DNA from: Gramella sp. AN32
GTDB lineage: Bacteria; Bacteroidota; Bacteroidia; Flavobacteriales; Flavobacteriaceae
Direction: 5' to 3'
Assembly (NCBI RefSeq): GCF_023718305.1
Contig: NZ_QEYO01000001.1
Location: 248,001 to 312,000, forward strand
DNA length: 64,000 bases
Below, piece after piece: positions 34,483 through 44,545 of this stretch. The position numbers and the translations under genes were made by a program. The notes beneath the pieces were generated by a model that worked only from the letters and a program-made list of their open reading frames with translations, was not told where the DNA came from and did no database searches. Position 1 is the stretch's first letter. Every line of letters begins with the position of its first letter.

Positions 34483-35597
34483 TCTTTTAGAATTTCAGAA
34501 GTACCACCACCAATTGGCCCCAGCCTGCTATCCCTAAACATTCTGGCCATGGGATAATCTTCGATATATCCATAACCTCCAAGTAATTGAAGACATTCAT
34601 AGATCACTTCATCGGCAATCTTGGTCGCTAGTAATTTAGACATACTTGCTTCTTTTACCACATATTCCCCATCATTCAAACGCTTAGCTACGGAATAATT
34701 AAATTCTTTGATAACCTCCACTTCACTTGCCATTTCAGCTACTGAATGTCTCAGCGCCTGAAACTGATCCAGGGTTTTACCAAAGGCTTCCCGCTCTTTC
34801 ATATAACCAATAGCGTATTCTATGGCAAATTCTGACCTCGCATGGGCATTAATTCCCATAATCAAACGTTCCAACGCAAAATGCTGCATGATGTAGCTAA
34901 AACCTTTCCCTTCTACGCCGAGTAAATATTCCGCAGGTATTTTTACATTGTCAAATGCAAGTTCTGCAGTGTCAGAAGCACGCCAGCCTAATTTATTAAG
35001 TTTGGTTGCTGAAATCCCTTTAAATTCCTTATCCAAAAGGAAAATACTCATGCCTTTACTTCCTTTTTCGGGAGAAGTCTTGGCGGCAACAATATAAAAA
35101 TCGGCATAGACCCCATTTGTGATAAAAGTTTTAGAACCATTGATCACATAATGATCGCCTTCTTTGGTCGCGGTAGTCCGCATCCCTGCCACGTCTGATC
35201 CTCCAAAGGGTTCAGAAATACAAAGACATCCAATCTTATCCCCATCTATGGCCGGAGTTAGATATTTCTCTTTTAAATTATCATCGGCTTCAATCTTAAG
35301 ATGGGTCATGGCCAGATAAGCATGGGCCCAGATTGCTGCGGCAAACCCACCTGAATTTATCTTCTGAAGTTCCTCCAGAAAGATTACAGTATAGAAAAGA
35401 TCAAGGCCCATTCCCCCAAATTCTTCAGGTTGATTCAAACCAAAATATCCCATCTCTCCGAATTTCTTCCAGATAAATCGTTCGATGGTGCCTGTTTCCT
35501 CCCATTTCTCTATATGCGGCACCACCTCTTTTTGCAAAAATTCCTGGAAACTTTTTCTAAATAACTCGTGTTCTTCAGTAAAATATCTATGATCCAT
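34428..35597 (-). CDS. Acyl-CoA dehydrogenase
   Basis: A 389-residue FAD enzyme that introduces the alpha-beta double bond in acyl-CoA (fatty acid or branched-chain amino acid breakdown). Readable are the N-terminal helical domain, the substrate/FAD motif CISEPFGGSDVAGMRTTA, the C-terminal QLLGGYGYIEDYPMARMFRD and the GGTSEI motif; the catalytic Glu is likely within the C-terminal domain. Length and order are normal. It is followed by a duplicated copy of its last 15 codons. The next upstream gene on the same strand is 86 bases away. Chain length preference cannot be told. Confidence 0.94.
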   Translation of the reverse strand: MDHRYFTEEHELFRKSFQEFLQKEVVPHIEKWEETGTIERFIWKKFGEMGYFGLNQPEEFGGMGLDLFYTVIFLEELQKINSGGFAAAIWAHAYLAMTHLKIEADDNLKEKYLTPAIDGDKIGCLCISEPFGGSDVAGMRTTATKEGDHYVINGSKTFITNGVYADFYIVAAKTSPEKGSKGMSIFLLDKEFKGISATKLNKLGWRASDTAELAFDNVKIPAEYLLGVEGKGFSYIMQHFALERLIMGINAHARSEFAIEYAIGYMKEREAFGKTLDQFQALRHSVAEMASEVEVIKEFNYSVAKRLNDGEYVVKEASMSKLLATKIADEVIYECLQLLGGYGYIEDYPMARMFRDSRLGPIGGGTSEILKEIIAKMVIDKKEYKPAAL

Positions 35598-35682
35598 TTA
35601 TAAATTCTTATATGCCTTCACCGGTAAATGTGAAAATTCTGATTATGTAATTATGAATTTGGAACCGATATATTCCGTATAA

Positions 35683-36549
35683 TTAGTCAATGGTCAAATA
35701 TAATCGAATTATATCAATTTTATCGAAGGGAAAAGAGTTGATTTTTGATAATTCTTCAAAGGATGTAATACCCTCATGTAAATTCCTATAACTCACAATA
35801 TTTTTAGCCAAATCGTAATTTATATGTGGTATTTCCGAGAGTTGTGTTGCCGTGGCAGTTTTTAAACTGATCTTTTCAATTTTAGGTGTGGCAATGATCC
35901 TAAAGCGTTCCAGAATTTTCGCTATCACTTCCGGGGATAACCCGTAAACATCCTGAAGTTGACTTTCTTTCACAAATCCACCCAGGCTGGACCGGTACTT
36001 TACAATTCGTTTCGAAAGCACTTCCCCTACTCCGTTCACTTTCATAAGATCTTCTGCTGAAGCCATATTTAAATCGGCGACCACTATAGTTCCACTCGAT
36101 TTTGTAAACTCAATTTTCTGTTTTACTGAATTTGCTTTTTGGGTCCATTCCGGAAAGCGAAAGGATGGAGCTATTTTATTCAGGAAACTATCTGAAACTT
36201 TGGTTACCTTTTGAAATTCTTCTGCCGAGTTCATCCACTTATTTTCGGTTCTATATTTTAGAAGCCTGTCTATTTCTTCGACGGACATTCCTAACTGATA
36301 CCCTTTAAAGTCAGTAATATAATTCGGATTAAATGGATAAATCGTATCCTTTTTGGTAACAGATAATTTTCTAAGCGAGTCTAATTCTTTTCTGAAAGCG
36401 ATAATTTCCGGAGAATCTTTTTCAGTTCCTCTCTTTTCAGAAAAATCAAAAAAATGGATGCCTAATTGAAGGAGAATGATAATTCCTACTAAAACAAAAA
36501 TCCCATTTTGCTGACTTCTACTTAGCGCAAAATGGGATTTAAATGACAT
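35683..36549 (-). CDS. Membrane-anchored helix-hairpin-helix (ComEA-like) protein
   Basis: A 288-residue protein with one N-terminal membrane span (QQNGIFVLVGIIILLQLGIHFF) and at least three helix-hairpin-helix units downstream; the clearest is MASAEDLMKVNGVGEVLSKRIVKYRSSLGGF near residues 160-190, another is ATQLSEIPHINYDLAKNIVSYR near the end. Such HhH pairs bind DNA without sequence preference, and the topology (short N-terminus inside, domain outside) resembles ComEA, so a role in DNA binding at the membrane is possible but not shown. The AGCS symporter gene ends upstream on the same strand's other side, 9 bases away. Confidence 0.8.
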   Translation of the reverse strand: MSFKSHFALSRSQQNGIFVLVGIIILLQLGIHFFDFSEKRGTEKDSPEIIAFRKELDSLRKLSVTKKDTIYPFNPNYITDFKGYQLGMSVEEIDRLLKYRTENKWMNSAEEFQKVTKVSDSFLNKIAPSFRFPEWTQKANSVKQKIEFTKSSGTIVVADLNMASAEDLMKVNGVGEVLSKRIVKYRSSLGGFVKESQLQDVYGLSPEVIAKILERFRIIATPKIEKISLKTATATQLSEIPHINYDLAKNIVSYRNLHEGITSFEELSKINSFPFDKIDIIRLYLTID

Positions 36550-36558
36550 GTTTAAATA

Positions 36559-38205
36559 TTACAAATTATTATAATCTGTCGCACCTTCATCAAGTGCATC
36601 TTTCTTTTTATTAATTGCTTTCATGTATTTAGTGAGTTCTTTCTTGATTACCGGAGTTAACAATAAAACCCCAATAATGTTAGGAACTACCATAGCAAAG
36701 ATCATCGCATCAGAGAAGTCGATCACAGATCCTAAACTGATAGACGCACCTACTACTACAAATAATAAGAACAATATTTTATAAACTAAATCGATCATTT
36801 TTCCTTTACCAAAAAGGTATTTCCATCCCTGCATTCCATAATAAGACCAGGAAATCATGGTTGAAAAGGCAAAAAGGATCACAGCAATTGTCAAAACAAT
36901 TGAGAAATGGGGAATTACAGTATCAAAAGCAGTAGCAGTTAGTTCTACTCCTTCAGTTATTTCATTTCCATATTCCATAAATCCGTTTTCAAAATTGGTG
37001 ATAATAATTACCAATGCGGTCATGGTACAAATCACTACAGTATCTACAAATGGCTCTAATAAAGCAACAATTCCTTCACTTGCAGGATATTTTGTCCTTA
37101 CCGCAGAGTGGGCAATCGCGGCAGAACCAACACCGGCTTCGTTGGAGAAAGCCCCCCTTCTTATCCCCTGGATCATTACCCCTACGAGGCCACCGGCAAT
37201 ACCCAGACCTGAAAATGCACCTTCATAGATCAATCTAAAAGCATCACCAATATGATGATAATTTGCTCCAAGAATTATAAGTGCTGCCAGCACGTAAATA
37301 CCCGCCATAAAAGGAACAATTTTTTCAGTCACAGAAGCGATCCTTTTTATTCCACCAATAATAACCACAGCTACAAAAGCAGCCATTCCAATACCAAAAA
37401 AGAAACCGGCATTTCCACCACTAATATCAAAAAGTTGTGTAAACTGCGCTGCTGCCTGATTGGCCTGAAACATATTTCCTCCACCAAAAGAACCTCCAAT
37501 TACAAAAATCGCAAAAATCACTGCTAAAACTTTTCCCAGTCCCGCCATGTTTTTTTCAGCAAGGCCTTTTTTCAAATAATACATTGGGCCACCGTAAACC
37601 GTTCCATCTGGACCCACATCTCTATATTTTACACCTAAAGTACATTCCGCAAATTTTGAAGCCATCCCCAGAAGTCCTGCCACAATCATCCAGAATGTTG
37701 CACCCGGTCCACCGATAGATAAAGCAACGGCAACACCGGCAATATTACCCAATCCTACAGTCGCAGAAAGTGCTGCGGTTAAGGCCTGAAAGTGGGAAAC
37801 TTCCCCATCTGCGCTATCATCACGCATGGTTTCAAAGATATTCTCATCTGTGTTCGGAGTTGGATCTGCATACAGCGTATCCGCACCATGTTTTTCAATA
37901 TCTTCATATTTACCCTGAACAACTTTTATTGCAGTTAAAAAGCCAGTAAAATTTATAAATTTAAAGTAGAAAGTGAAGTATAGTGCACCTCCTATCAAAA
38001 CAATTAATACCCAGGGGATTTGAAAAGCTTCACTAAAAGGAATTTCATAAAAAATAAGATCTACAAACCAGCTGGTGTAATTTGAAAAGCTTTGATCAAT
38101 TTTATCTGAGAGACTTAATGATTCTTCTGCCTGAGCAAAACTGAACAAAGGAAATAATACCCCTAAAATTGAAAATAAATTTCGCTTGGAAAATGTTTTA
38201 AACAT
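36559..38205 (-). CDS. AGCS-family amino acid:cation symporter, long form
   Basis: A 548-residue transporter. It starts with a signal-peptide-like segment (MFKTFSKRNLFSILGVLFPLFSFAQA) and a periplasmic stretch, then the symporter domain with ALSATVGLGNIAGVAVALSI and GIRRGAFSNEAGVGSAAIAH. An acidic insertion (TLYADPTPNTDENIFETMRD) lies between the first span and the signature. The first in-frame ATG (38247) would extend past the signal region, so 38205 is preferred. It is a longer paralogue of the symporter at 12032-13399. Substrate probably alanine, glycine or a similar small amino acid. Confidence 0.9.
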   Translation of the reverse strand: MFKTFSKRNLFSILGVLFPLFSFAQAEESLSLSDKIDQSFSNYTSWFVDLIFYEIPFSEAFQIPWVLIVLIGGALYFTFYFKFINFTGFLTAIKVVQGKYEDIEKHGADTLYADPTPNTDENIFETMRDDSADGEVSHFQALTAALSATVGLGNIAGVAVALSIGGPGATFWMIVAGLLGMASKFAECTLGVKYRDVGPDGTVYGGPMYYLKKGLAEKNMAGLGKVLAVIFAIFVIGGSFGGGNMFQANQAAAQFTQLFDISGGNAGFFFGIGMAAFVAVVIIGGIKRIASVTEKIVPFMAGIYVLAALIILGANYHHIGDAFRLIYEGAFSGLGIAGGLVGVMIQGIRRGAFSNEAGVGSAAIAHSAVRTKYPASEGIVALLEPFVDTVVICTMTALVIIITNFENGFMEYGNEITEGVELTATAFDTVIPHFSIVLTIAVILFAFSTMISWSYYGMQGWKYLFGKGKMIDLVYKILFLLFVVVGASISLGSVIDFSDAMIFAMVVPNIIGVLLLTPVIKKELTKYMKAINKKKDALDEGATDYNNL

Positions 38206-38295
38206 GTATTTTTTTATGTTTTGATATAATGATGCGGCAAGATGCAAAAAAACTTAAGGTTTTCAAAAAACTTTATGCCAAACCTTAACAATTTC

Positions 38296-39306
38296 TTAAA
38301 TTCCAAATTCAGTTTTTAGAACTGTAATTTGATCTGGCCTTCCAATTACAATAATTTTTGAACCTTTGATCAACTTTGTATTGGCTTCAGGATTAACAAT
38401 ATATTCACCTTCAGGTCCTTTATACCCTATAATAGAACAGCCGGTTTTTTTACGAATATCGGTCTCAGCGATAGTTTTTTCAATTCCGTCTGAACATACC
38501 TTCTCAAAGGGAATTTGCTCCACATTGATACTATCCTTTCTTCCTGATACGGCAAGATTATCCAGGAATTCTACCAGATCTGGGACCACCACCAGTGAAG
38601 CCATATGGCTTCCGCCTATTTTATCGGGAAGCACTACATTATCTGCTCCCGCCAGTTTTAGCTTTTTAACCGAAGTTTCTTCGGAAGCTCTGCTTATTAT
38701 GATAAGTTCCTTATTTAATTGTCTTGCGGAAAGGACGGTAAAGAGATTATCTGCATCTTCGGGCATGGCACAAATTAGTGTTTTTGCCTTTTCGATCCCG
38801 GCCTTGAGCAGGATTTCATCTTCATTCGCATTTCCGGAGATAAAAAGGAATCCGTGCTCATCGGCATCAATAATATCCTGGTTTATTTCAATGATCATAA
38901 AATCCTGTTTGTAACTCTTCAGTTTATCCACGGCTTCACGACCATTTCTGCCATAACCACAAACGATCACATGATCTTTTAAATCATCAATTTTCTGCTG
39001 CATACGTTTATTTTTTAAATCCTTGATAGAGGTGCGACTTACGATATATTCTGTAATTACTGAAAGTGCATAGGAAACTATAATGATACTCGAAATTATA
39101 AGAATGGTAGTAAAGACCTTTTCAGTTGGCGTAGGCGGGTTTATTTCTCCAAAACCAACCGTGGTGATCGTGATCACGGTCATGTAGATGGCATCGATCC
39201 AGGAATATTCTGAAATAATCTTATAACCCAGAATCCCGCCAATTACCAGCATAAAAAGTAAACCGAGGGCGAGCTTTATTTTGGAATGAATGAATCTTTG
39301 CATCAT
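38296..39306 (-). CDS. Potassium channel with RCK (TrkA-N) domain
   Basis: A 336-residue protein: two membrane spans around a pore helix with the selectivity filter TTVGFGE (residues 48-54), then a cytoplasmic RCK domain starting DHVIVCGYGRNGREAVDKL (Rossmann GxGxxG) and a C-terminal TrkA-C-like part (GCSIIGYKGPEGEYIVNP). The architecture is that of MthK/Kch ligand-gated K+ channels. The filter has Phe instead of Tyr, a common variant in bacterial channels. It overlaps the PspC gene by one base (TAATG), so it is the third gene of the DUF2851-PspC-channel operon. Confidence 0.93.
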   Translation of the reverse strand: MMQRFIHSKIKLALGLLFMLVIGGILGYKIISEYSWIDAIYMTVITITTVGFGEINPPTPTEKVFTTILIISSIIIVSYALSVITEYIVSRTSIKDLKNKRMQQKIDDLKDHVIVCGYGRNGREAVDKLKSYKQDFMIIEINQDIIDADEHGFLFISGNANEDEILLKAGIEKAKTLICAMPEDADNLFTVLSARQLNKELIIISRASEETSVKKLKLAGADNVVLPDKIGGSHMASLVVVPDLVEFLDNLAVSGRKDSINVEQIPFEKVCSDGIEKTIAETDIRKKTGCSIIGYKGPEGEYIVNPEANTKLIKGSKIIVIGRPDQITVLKTEFGI

Positions 39307-39536
39307 TAAAGATCAAAAACCGAAGTCCGTTTGGTATACACAAGGTCTTTCAACTTTAGCCAAAAAGCCAGGGTGAGGTAAATTACAAATCCTGCACCCA
39401 TGGTGAAAAATGAAGCATAAATAAAGAATAATCGAACATTTTTAGCCCTCATTCCAAGCTTGTCTGCAAGTCTTGAGGAAACATAGAAGCCATGTTTCTC
39501 CAAAAAATATCTAAAACCCTGAATCCACTCTCTCAT
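39306..39536 (-). CDS. PspC domain protein
   Basis: A 76-residue membrane protein with the PspC pattern: an amphipathic start, the basic motif SSRLADKLGMRAKNVRLFFIY and one membrane span (ASFFTMGAGFVIYLTLAFWL). PspC proteins take part in phage-shock/envelope-stress responses. Its stop overlaps the channel start by one base, and it begins 17 bases after the DUF2851 gene. Confidence 0.85.
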   Translation of the reverse strand: MREWIQGFRYFLEKHGFYVSSRLADKLGMRAKNVRLFFIYASFFTMGAGFVIYLTLAFWLKLKDLVYTKRTSVFDL

Positions 39537-39553
39537 GTTCCAAATTTAATTTT

Positions 39554-40825
39554 TTAAAAGGATTTTCTTAATAAAGATGCCCCCAATTCACAATGCAAGC
39601 AATTATTGCGGTCACAGTAATTCCTTTTTAAATGGATAAGGGCCTGAGAATTCATTGCATTTTGGGAGGTATTTGGACGTAAACCCTCAAAAAGATCAAT
39701 AATAGCATTTTTTTCTGAAGGTAACTTTTCTAATAAATTTTGAGACAGGTCTATATGCTTATCAAATGATTTAGAGTATGCATAGCGAATAGGAACTATA
39801 CCGTTTATAATAATAAGATCCATGAACTTTTTAGAGAGTTTTTTCTTTTTTGGAGGATGATTTTTTCCGAAATTATAGTGCTCTTTCCAGTATGCGCAAA
39901 CTTCAATATCCAAAATTTTATAGATTGCCAAAATGCTTTCAGCTTCCATAATTTTCCTGAATAAACCAGAATTTTTAGCAAAGATTGCTGCAAGCTGCAC
40001 TAAACGAATCGTTGGGAAATTATCGGGTCTTAACCTGAAAAATTGAGCTTTAACCAGACTCACTTCTTTAAGGCTGAATTTTGATTTTAAATACTGAAAT
40101 TCTTTTTTGAGATCCTGGGCATATTGGTCTTCACCAGTAATTAAATTAGCCATCCCCAGGAAAAGTGCTTCCATAGCAAATTGGTCGCCGGCCAGCTTCT
40201 GAACTGTTTTAACCCCAATCGCTTTGGCAACTTCAGCAAAAAATAATCCATTATGATTTAAGCCGAAAGATTTAAAAAGCTGAATAAAAAAAACCTGTTC
40301 CCAATGATTTGAATGCTCATCCAGCATTAACTGGATTTCTGAAAATTTAAGCTCCAGCCTTTCAAAATATAAACGTTCTAACCAGTGCGAAATTTGAAAA
40401 CCTGAAAAGCTTCCAAAATCCTTCTCACAATTAATTTTTGAATGTTTCCTTTTTAAAAGTTCCTTATAGTTCTCCAGTAATTCAGGGTTCACCAAAGGTT
40501 TTAAAACTAAAGTTGGAATAACAGATTGATCTTTCCGGAAGATTTCAGCATCCATTTCCCAAACCACATGCAAAATTACATTATCGTATTGTTGATCTAT
40601 TTCATGGTGATGCGCATACCAGTGGGATGCTTTTGAATGTATTTCAACATTTCCGGCCCAAAGCTGCCCGCCAATTTTGATTTTGGCATTAAAGAAATCT
40701 GGGCCGGCAAGTGAATTTTGGGACCCCGGATGGATAATATGAAGGGCCTCATTTGTAACCGTAAAGGCAGCTTCCCAGTGAAACTTTTTAAATTTCCAAA
40801 TATGGTACAGCAACTCCTCCTTCAT
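39554..40825 (-). CDS. DUF2851 family protein
   Basis: A 423-residue soluble protein matching DUF2851, a family almost restricted to Bacteroidota: MKEELLYHIWKFKKFHWEAA, the motif GPDFFNAKIKIGGQLWAGNV followed by EIHSKASHWYAHHH, and the C-terminal cysteine cluster CDRNNCLHCELGASLL. The central conserved acidic and histidine residues have the look of a nuclease-like site, but this is only my impression. Function unknown. First gene of the operon with PspC and the K+ channel. TATCTTTA, one mismatch to the promoter -7, lies just before the ATG. Confidence 0.88.
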   Translation of the reverse strand: MKEELLYHIWKFKKFHWEAAFTVTNEALHIIHPGSQNSLAGPDFFNAKIKIGGQLWAGNVEIHSKASHWYAHHHEIDQQYDNVILHVVWEMDAEIFRKDQSVIPTLVLKPLVNPELLENYKELLKRKHSKINCEKDFGSFSGFQISHWLERLYFERLELKFSEIQLMLDEHSNHWEQVFFIQLFKSFGLNHNGLFFAEVAKAIGVKTVQKLAGDQFAMEALFLGMANLITGEDQYAQDLKKEFQYLKSKFSLKEVSLVKAQFFRLRPDNFPTIRLVQLAAIFAKNSGLFRKIMEAESILAIYKILDIEVCAYWKEHYNFGKNHPPKKKKLSKKFMDLIIINGIVPIRYAYSKSFDKHIDLSQNLLEKLPSEKNAIIDLFEGLRPNTSQNAMNSQALIHLKRNYCDRNNCLHCELGASLLRKSF

Positions 40826-40872
40826 CTACTAAAGATAGCAAATGAAAATATTTTGGGAAATAAATGTTGCGC

Positions 40873-41568
40873 CTAATTGGAAAGTTTTGCAGCGACTTCA
40901 GTAACAATTTCATCTACCCAATATCTGTATTGCAAGCCACTGGGATGTAAGTTGTCGCTGGCGACCAGATCTGGATTTTCTAAGCCCTGTCTCGAAATTG
41001 GGGTAATATTATAGAAGTCAACATTAAATTCGCCGGCTATTCTTCGAAAAACCTCGTTAAACTGGTCAATTTCTGCACTTATTTCTTCCTGCCTGGATTC
41101 CCCAAAAGGAGTATACCCATAATCCGGAATACTTACCGCAAAGACTCCTTTTTCCAGATTTTTGGAATGGTTTACCGCCCTGTTAAAAATCTTCCGAAGA
41201 TCAGCTTCATACTCACTTACTGGTTTTCCCTGATATTGATTGTTCACGCCAATAAGAATGGAAACAATATCAAAATCTTTTTGAACATTTAGTTCTTCAT
41301 CTATGGCATAGATTAGATTTCCGGTAGTCCAACCGGTTTTTGCAATTATTTTGGGTGCAGCCATCTCAAAACCCCGATCACGAAGATGCTGGGTTAACTG
41401 TACCGGCCATCTTTCTGCCTCAGGAACACTTTCACCTATCGTATAAGAATCCCCCAGGGCGAGGTAAGAATATTTAGGATTTTCCAGTTCCGGAGTAGTG
41501 TTTGTATCCTGCGTAGAACTGCAAGACGCGATAATAATTGAAAATATTAATAGGTATATTTTTTTCAT
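40873..41568 (-). CDS. SGNH/GDSL hydrolase lipoprotein
   Basis: A 231-residue esterase-like lipoprotein: signal peptide MKKIYLLIFSIIIASC with lipidated Cys16, block I YLALGDSYTIGE (nucleophile Ser), block III SILIGVNNQYQG (Asn) and block V SDNLHPSGLQYR (catalytic Asp and His). All four SGNH residues are seen. Family members cleave ester bonds in lipids, acetylated glycans or thioesters; the substrate is unknown. Stands alone, 61 bases downstream of the histidine kinase gene in the reverse reading sense. Confidence 0.9.
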   Translation of the reverse strand: MKKIYLLIFSIIIASCSSTQDTNTTPELENPKYSYLALGDSYTIGESVPEAERWPVQLTQHLRDRGFEMAAPKIIAKTGWTTGNLIYAIDEELNVQKDFDIVSILIGVNNQYQGKPVSEYEADLRKIFNRAVNHSKNLEKGVFAVSIPDYGYTPFGESRQEEISAEIDQFNEVFRRIAGEFNVDFYNITPISRQGLENPDLVASDNLHPSGLQYRYWVDEIVTEVAAKLSN

Positions 41569-41629
41569 GGAAATAATTTAAAATTGAAAATAGTTTATTT
41601 TAAATCAATTTGAAATTTCTCAATGAATT

Positions 41630-43405
41630 TTATTCTTTAATTGGCAAATTTGAATTGGAAAGATGCTTTCGTTTTGTTGTTTTTGGGGTAGTGTAGGATT
41701 TTAATATATTGTATAGTTCCAAAGGGTTAAAAGGTTTACCCAGAAAACCATTCATTTTATAAGATTCCGTTTTTTCTTTAATATCGGTTTGGGCGAAAGC
41801 GGTAAGGGCTATAATAGGAATTTCTGCTTTATTGCTATCAGGCAAATTTCTAATGCTGTTGGTAGTTTTATAACCATCCAGGATGGGCATTTGGATATCC
41901 ATTAAAATCAGGTCGAAATCAGAATCCTTATAAATTTCCAGTACCTCCTCACCGTTTCCAGCAACTTTATAACTAACCTCCCACTTGGCAAAAAAACGTG
42001 TAAGGATCAACACGTTTATTTTATTGTCTTCCGCTATCAATACATCAAGGTACAAGGGTTTATAATCTGGTTCTGATCTAATCGCGGCAGGATTATAAGA
42101 ATCTAATTCATTACTTACTTTGTATTTTATTTTAAAAGAAAAGCTGGCACCTTTTCCAGGCTCGCTTTCTACATTTAAATCACTTCCCTGTAGGTTGAGC
42201 AATTTTTTGCTAATGGCCAAACCAAGTCCAGTCCCTCCATATTTTAAAGAGGTATTTTGATTTTCCTGGATAAAACTTTTAAAAATGGACCGCTGCCTTA
42301 CTTTTGAAATACCAATACCCGTATCGGTAATTTTAAATTCCAGCCTTACTTTATTTTTTTCTATTGCCAACTTTGAAACCCTAAGGATAATACTACCCTC
42401 CTCTGTAAATTTTAGTGCATTGCTAAGCAGGTTGTTCAATATTTGGGTAAGCTTAAGTTTATCACCTTTAATATTCAAAGGCACATCTTCTTCTACTAAA
42501 ACCTGAAAATTTAAATTTTTCTTATCGGCCTTTAGTTTAAAATGGCTTTTAATGTCCTTAAGAAGTTGGGTTAGATTAATATCATTTTCTATGAGTTCAA
42601 CCTCTCCAGATTGTATTTTATGGAAATCTAATAAGTCATTGATCAACCCCAGCAGATGTTCCCCAGAGTATTTTAAAGCTTTAAGGTTTTCCAACTGTGA
42701 AGGCAGGTATTCTTCCATTAGCAAAATATTGGCCAGGCCTGTCACGGCATTTAATGGGGTCCTGATCTCATGGGACATAGTGGAAAGGAAATTATCTTTG
42801 GCCGCACTGGCTTTTTTTAAGCCTATCTCGGCCTCTTTTAGATTGGTTACATCAATCATAGTCCCAATATAGCCGGTTTTCCAATCGGTGCTATCAGTAA
42901 CAAGTACAAACTTTAATTCTACCCAAATACTTTTCTCTTTTTCGGTTTGATATTTGAAAATAGTTTTAAAGTAGCTCTGCTTCTTCTGAAGGTATTTCTC
43001 TAATTTTTCATTTAATTTTTGATCTTTCCCATTTAGAAATTCTTTATAATTTTTCCCCAAAGTATCCTGGACCGACACTCCCACATATTTATGCCAGGCC
43101 TTATTCAAGTAGGTGAAATTGCCTTCCAGATCGGTTTCAAAAATCACCCCTTTAACATTATCAACAATATTTTTCAATTTTGTTTGGGTGGTATCCCTTT
43201 CTTGTTTAAGGTTTTGATTGGCAATAAATAATTCTTTGGAACTCTCTTCAAGTATATTTTCCACACGCAGGATATCTTTGTCGAAACTTTGATAAGCGTC
43301 GTTCACCAGGTTTAAGAACTCTGATAATTTATCAGGGTCCATATCGTCCAAGCCAACTTTTTTAAGCTGACGGTTTAATAGCCGGTGAAATTTGGGGGGT
43401 TTCAT
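41630..43405 (-). CDS. Hybrid sensor histidine kinase with PAS and receiver domains
   Basis: A 591-residue cytoplasmic kinase: N-terminal helical part (residues 1-75, coiled coil), PAS domain (about 80-190, GVIFETDLEGNFTYLNKAWH), HisKA with phospho-accepting His212 in STMSHEIRTPLNAVTG, HATPase_c with N box near 325, DTGIGIS (361) and GGTGLGLAIS (390), and a C-terminal receiver with phospho-accepting Asp503 in LILMDIQMPILDG. No membrane spans. It overlaps the FIST gene by 4 bases and is therefore translationally coupled to it; FIST probably supplies the ligand sensing. No separate response regulator gene is adjacent. Confidence 0.94.
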   Translation of the reverse strand: MKPPKFHRLLNRQLKKVGLDDMDPDKLSEFLNLVNDAYQSFDKDILRVENILEESSKELFIANQNLKQERDTTQTKLKNIVDNVKGVIFETDLEGNFTYLNKAWHKYVGVSVQDTLGKNYKEFLNGKDQKLNEKLEKYLQKKQSYFKTIFKYQTEKEKSIWVELKFVLVTDSTDWKTGYIGTMIDVTNLKEAEIGLKKASAAKDNFLSTMSHEIRTPLNAVTGLANILLMEEYLPSQLENLKALKYSGEHLLGLINDLLDFHKIQSGEVELIENDINLTQLLKDIKSHFKLKADKKNLNFQVLVEEDVPLNIKGDKLKLTQILNNLLSNALKFTEEGSIILRVSKLAIEKNKVRLEFKITDTGIGISKVRQRSIFKSFIQENQNTSLKYGGTGLGLAISKKLLNLQGSDLNVESEPGKGASFSFKIKYKVSNELDSYNPAAIRSEPDYKPLYLDVLIAEDNKINVLILTRFFAKWEVSYKVAGNGEEVLEIYKDSDFDLILMDIQMPILDGYKTTNSIRNLPDSNKAEIPIIALTAFAQTDIKEKTESYKMNGFLGKPFNPLELYNILKSYTTPKTTKRKHLSNSNLPIKE

Positions 43406-44532
43406 TCTGAAAGGTTAGTAATGGTCATAGTTTGGTTATGTAATTCGCAGGCTGAAAATTCTTTGAAGGGGGCAATCTCCCCATAAGAGTAAAATCCGGT
43501 AATAACAGGTTTCGGCCCCAAAGTTTCACGCACCACTTCAATTTCTTCCTCAATGAGTTGCTTTAAGACCAACCTACGGCCCACACAACTAATTAAAATC
43601 GCAAGTTCACTGTTCTTACTATCCATGGTTTTAGCAACATCGTGGGCTGAATGTTGCGCCCCTAAAATGAGCCTGTCTATATTGGCTTTCATGAGCCTTA
43701 CATACGAATTTTCAGGTATATTCCCTGCAAAAGTCAAACTTTGGTCTTCTTCATCTACGGCCAATATAGTCCTAACCACAGGAGGGGAGGTTTCATGCTC
43801 CCTTAAGCTTAAGGGAAACATCAATCCTGAACTGGGCAAATTTTTGGCTTCTTCACCCAAAAAAGATTTATATAATTCTAAAGCGGGTTTTCCATCCAAT
43901 TCATACAATACATTTTTTTTTGATTTAGTAACTTTACGTTCAATTCCAAAACTATCCCAACCACCTTTAGAGCTACAACCCACTTTGAGGCCCTTTCCAT
44001 AAAGGCCTACCCCTATTATAAGTTTATCCTCCATACTTCCATCGTCAATGAGGAAAGTCTTCTTAAAGTCGGAACCATCGGCCGCCAAACCTCCTGAAAT
44101 ACAGACGTTGTCTGCTAACTCAGAATTTAACCCTGAAACTAAATCTGCACCATTCACATTTAAACCATCACTCAAAACCAATATATGTCTAAGATCATCA
44201 GTTTTCAATTGGCTGGCCAATTCCTTCCCAGCATGGTAACTACAATCCATCCCTTTTATTTTGACCGATACTTTTTTACAGGTAGTTTTTTCGAACTCAA
44301 TAACTGTTAGTGAAACCGAATGGTCGTTCACATAAATATCGGAAATTTCCCCGGCGGTAGAACAGCCCGTAATGATAGCATTTGGCCATTGTTCCCTGAC
44401 TTTTGTCAAAAATTCTTTTTTTGGTAAAAAGGATGGTGACATAAAAATAAGCAACAGTCCGGCTTTTCTGTTAAGCCCTTTTAAATCTTTTTTCCATGAA
44501 GCATTGTTTAGGGAAACCTGTTCTACCTTCAT
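43402..44532 (-). CDS. FIST N- and C-domain sensor protein
   Basis: A 376-residue protein with the FIST_N domain (about 20-215; INGCSTAGEI-like segment IITGCSTAGEISDIYV, LSDGLNVNGADLVSGL, GGLAADGSDFKKTFLI) and the FIST_C domain (about 220-370; ISCVGRRLVLKQ, ITGFYSYGEIAPF). FIST domains bind small ligands, probably amino acids, and occur with signalling proteins (described by Borziak and Zhulin). First gene of a two-gene operon with the hybrid kinase. An inverted repeat (44546-44568) lies right upstream and might be an operator. Confidence 0.92.
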   Translation of the reverse strand: MKVEQVSLNNASWKKDLKGLNRKAGLLLIFMSPSFLPKKEFLTKVREQWPNAIITGCSTAGEISDIYVNDHSVSLTVIEFEKTTCKKVSVKIKGMDCSYHAGKELASQLKTDDLRHILVLSDGLNVNGADLVSGLNSELADNVCISGGLAADGSDFKKTFLIDDGSMEDKLIIGVGLYGKGLKVGCSSKGGWDSFGIERKVTKSKKNVLYELDGKPALELYKSFLGEEAKNLPSSGLMFPLSLREHETSPPVVRTILAVDEEDQSLTFAGNIPENSYVRLMKANIDRLILGAQHSAHDVAKTMDSKNSELAILISCVGRRLVLKQLIEEEIEVVRETLGPKPVITGFYSYGEIAPFKEFSACELHNQTMTITNLSE

Positions 44533-44545
44533 ATTTAAACATTTG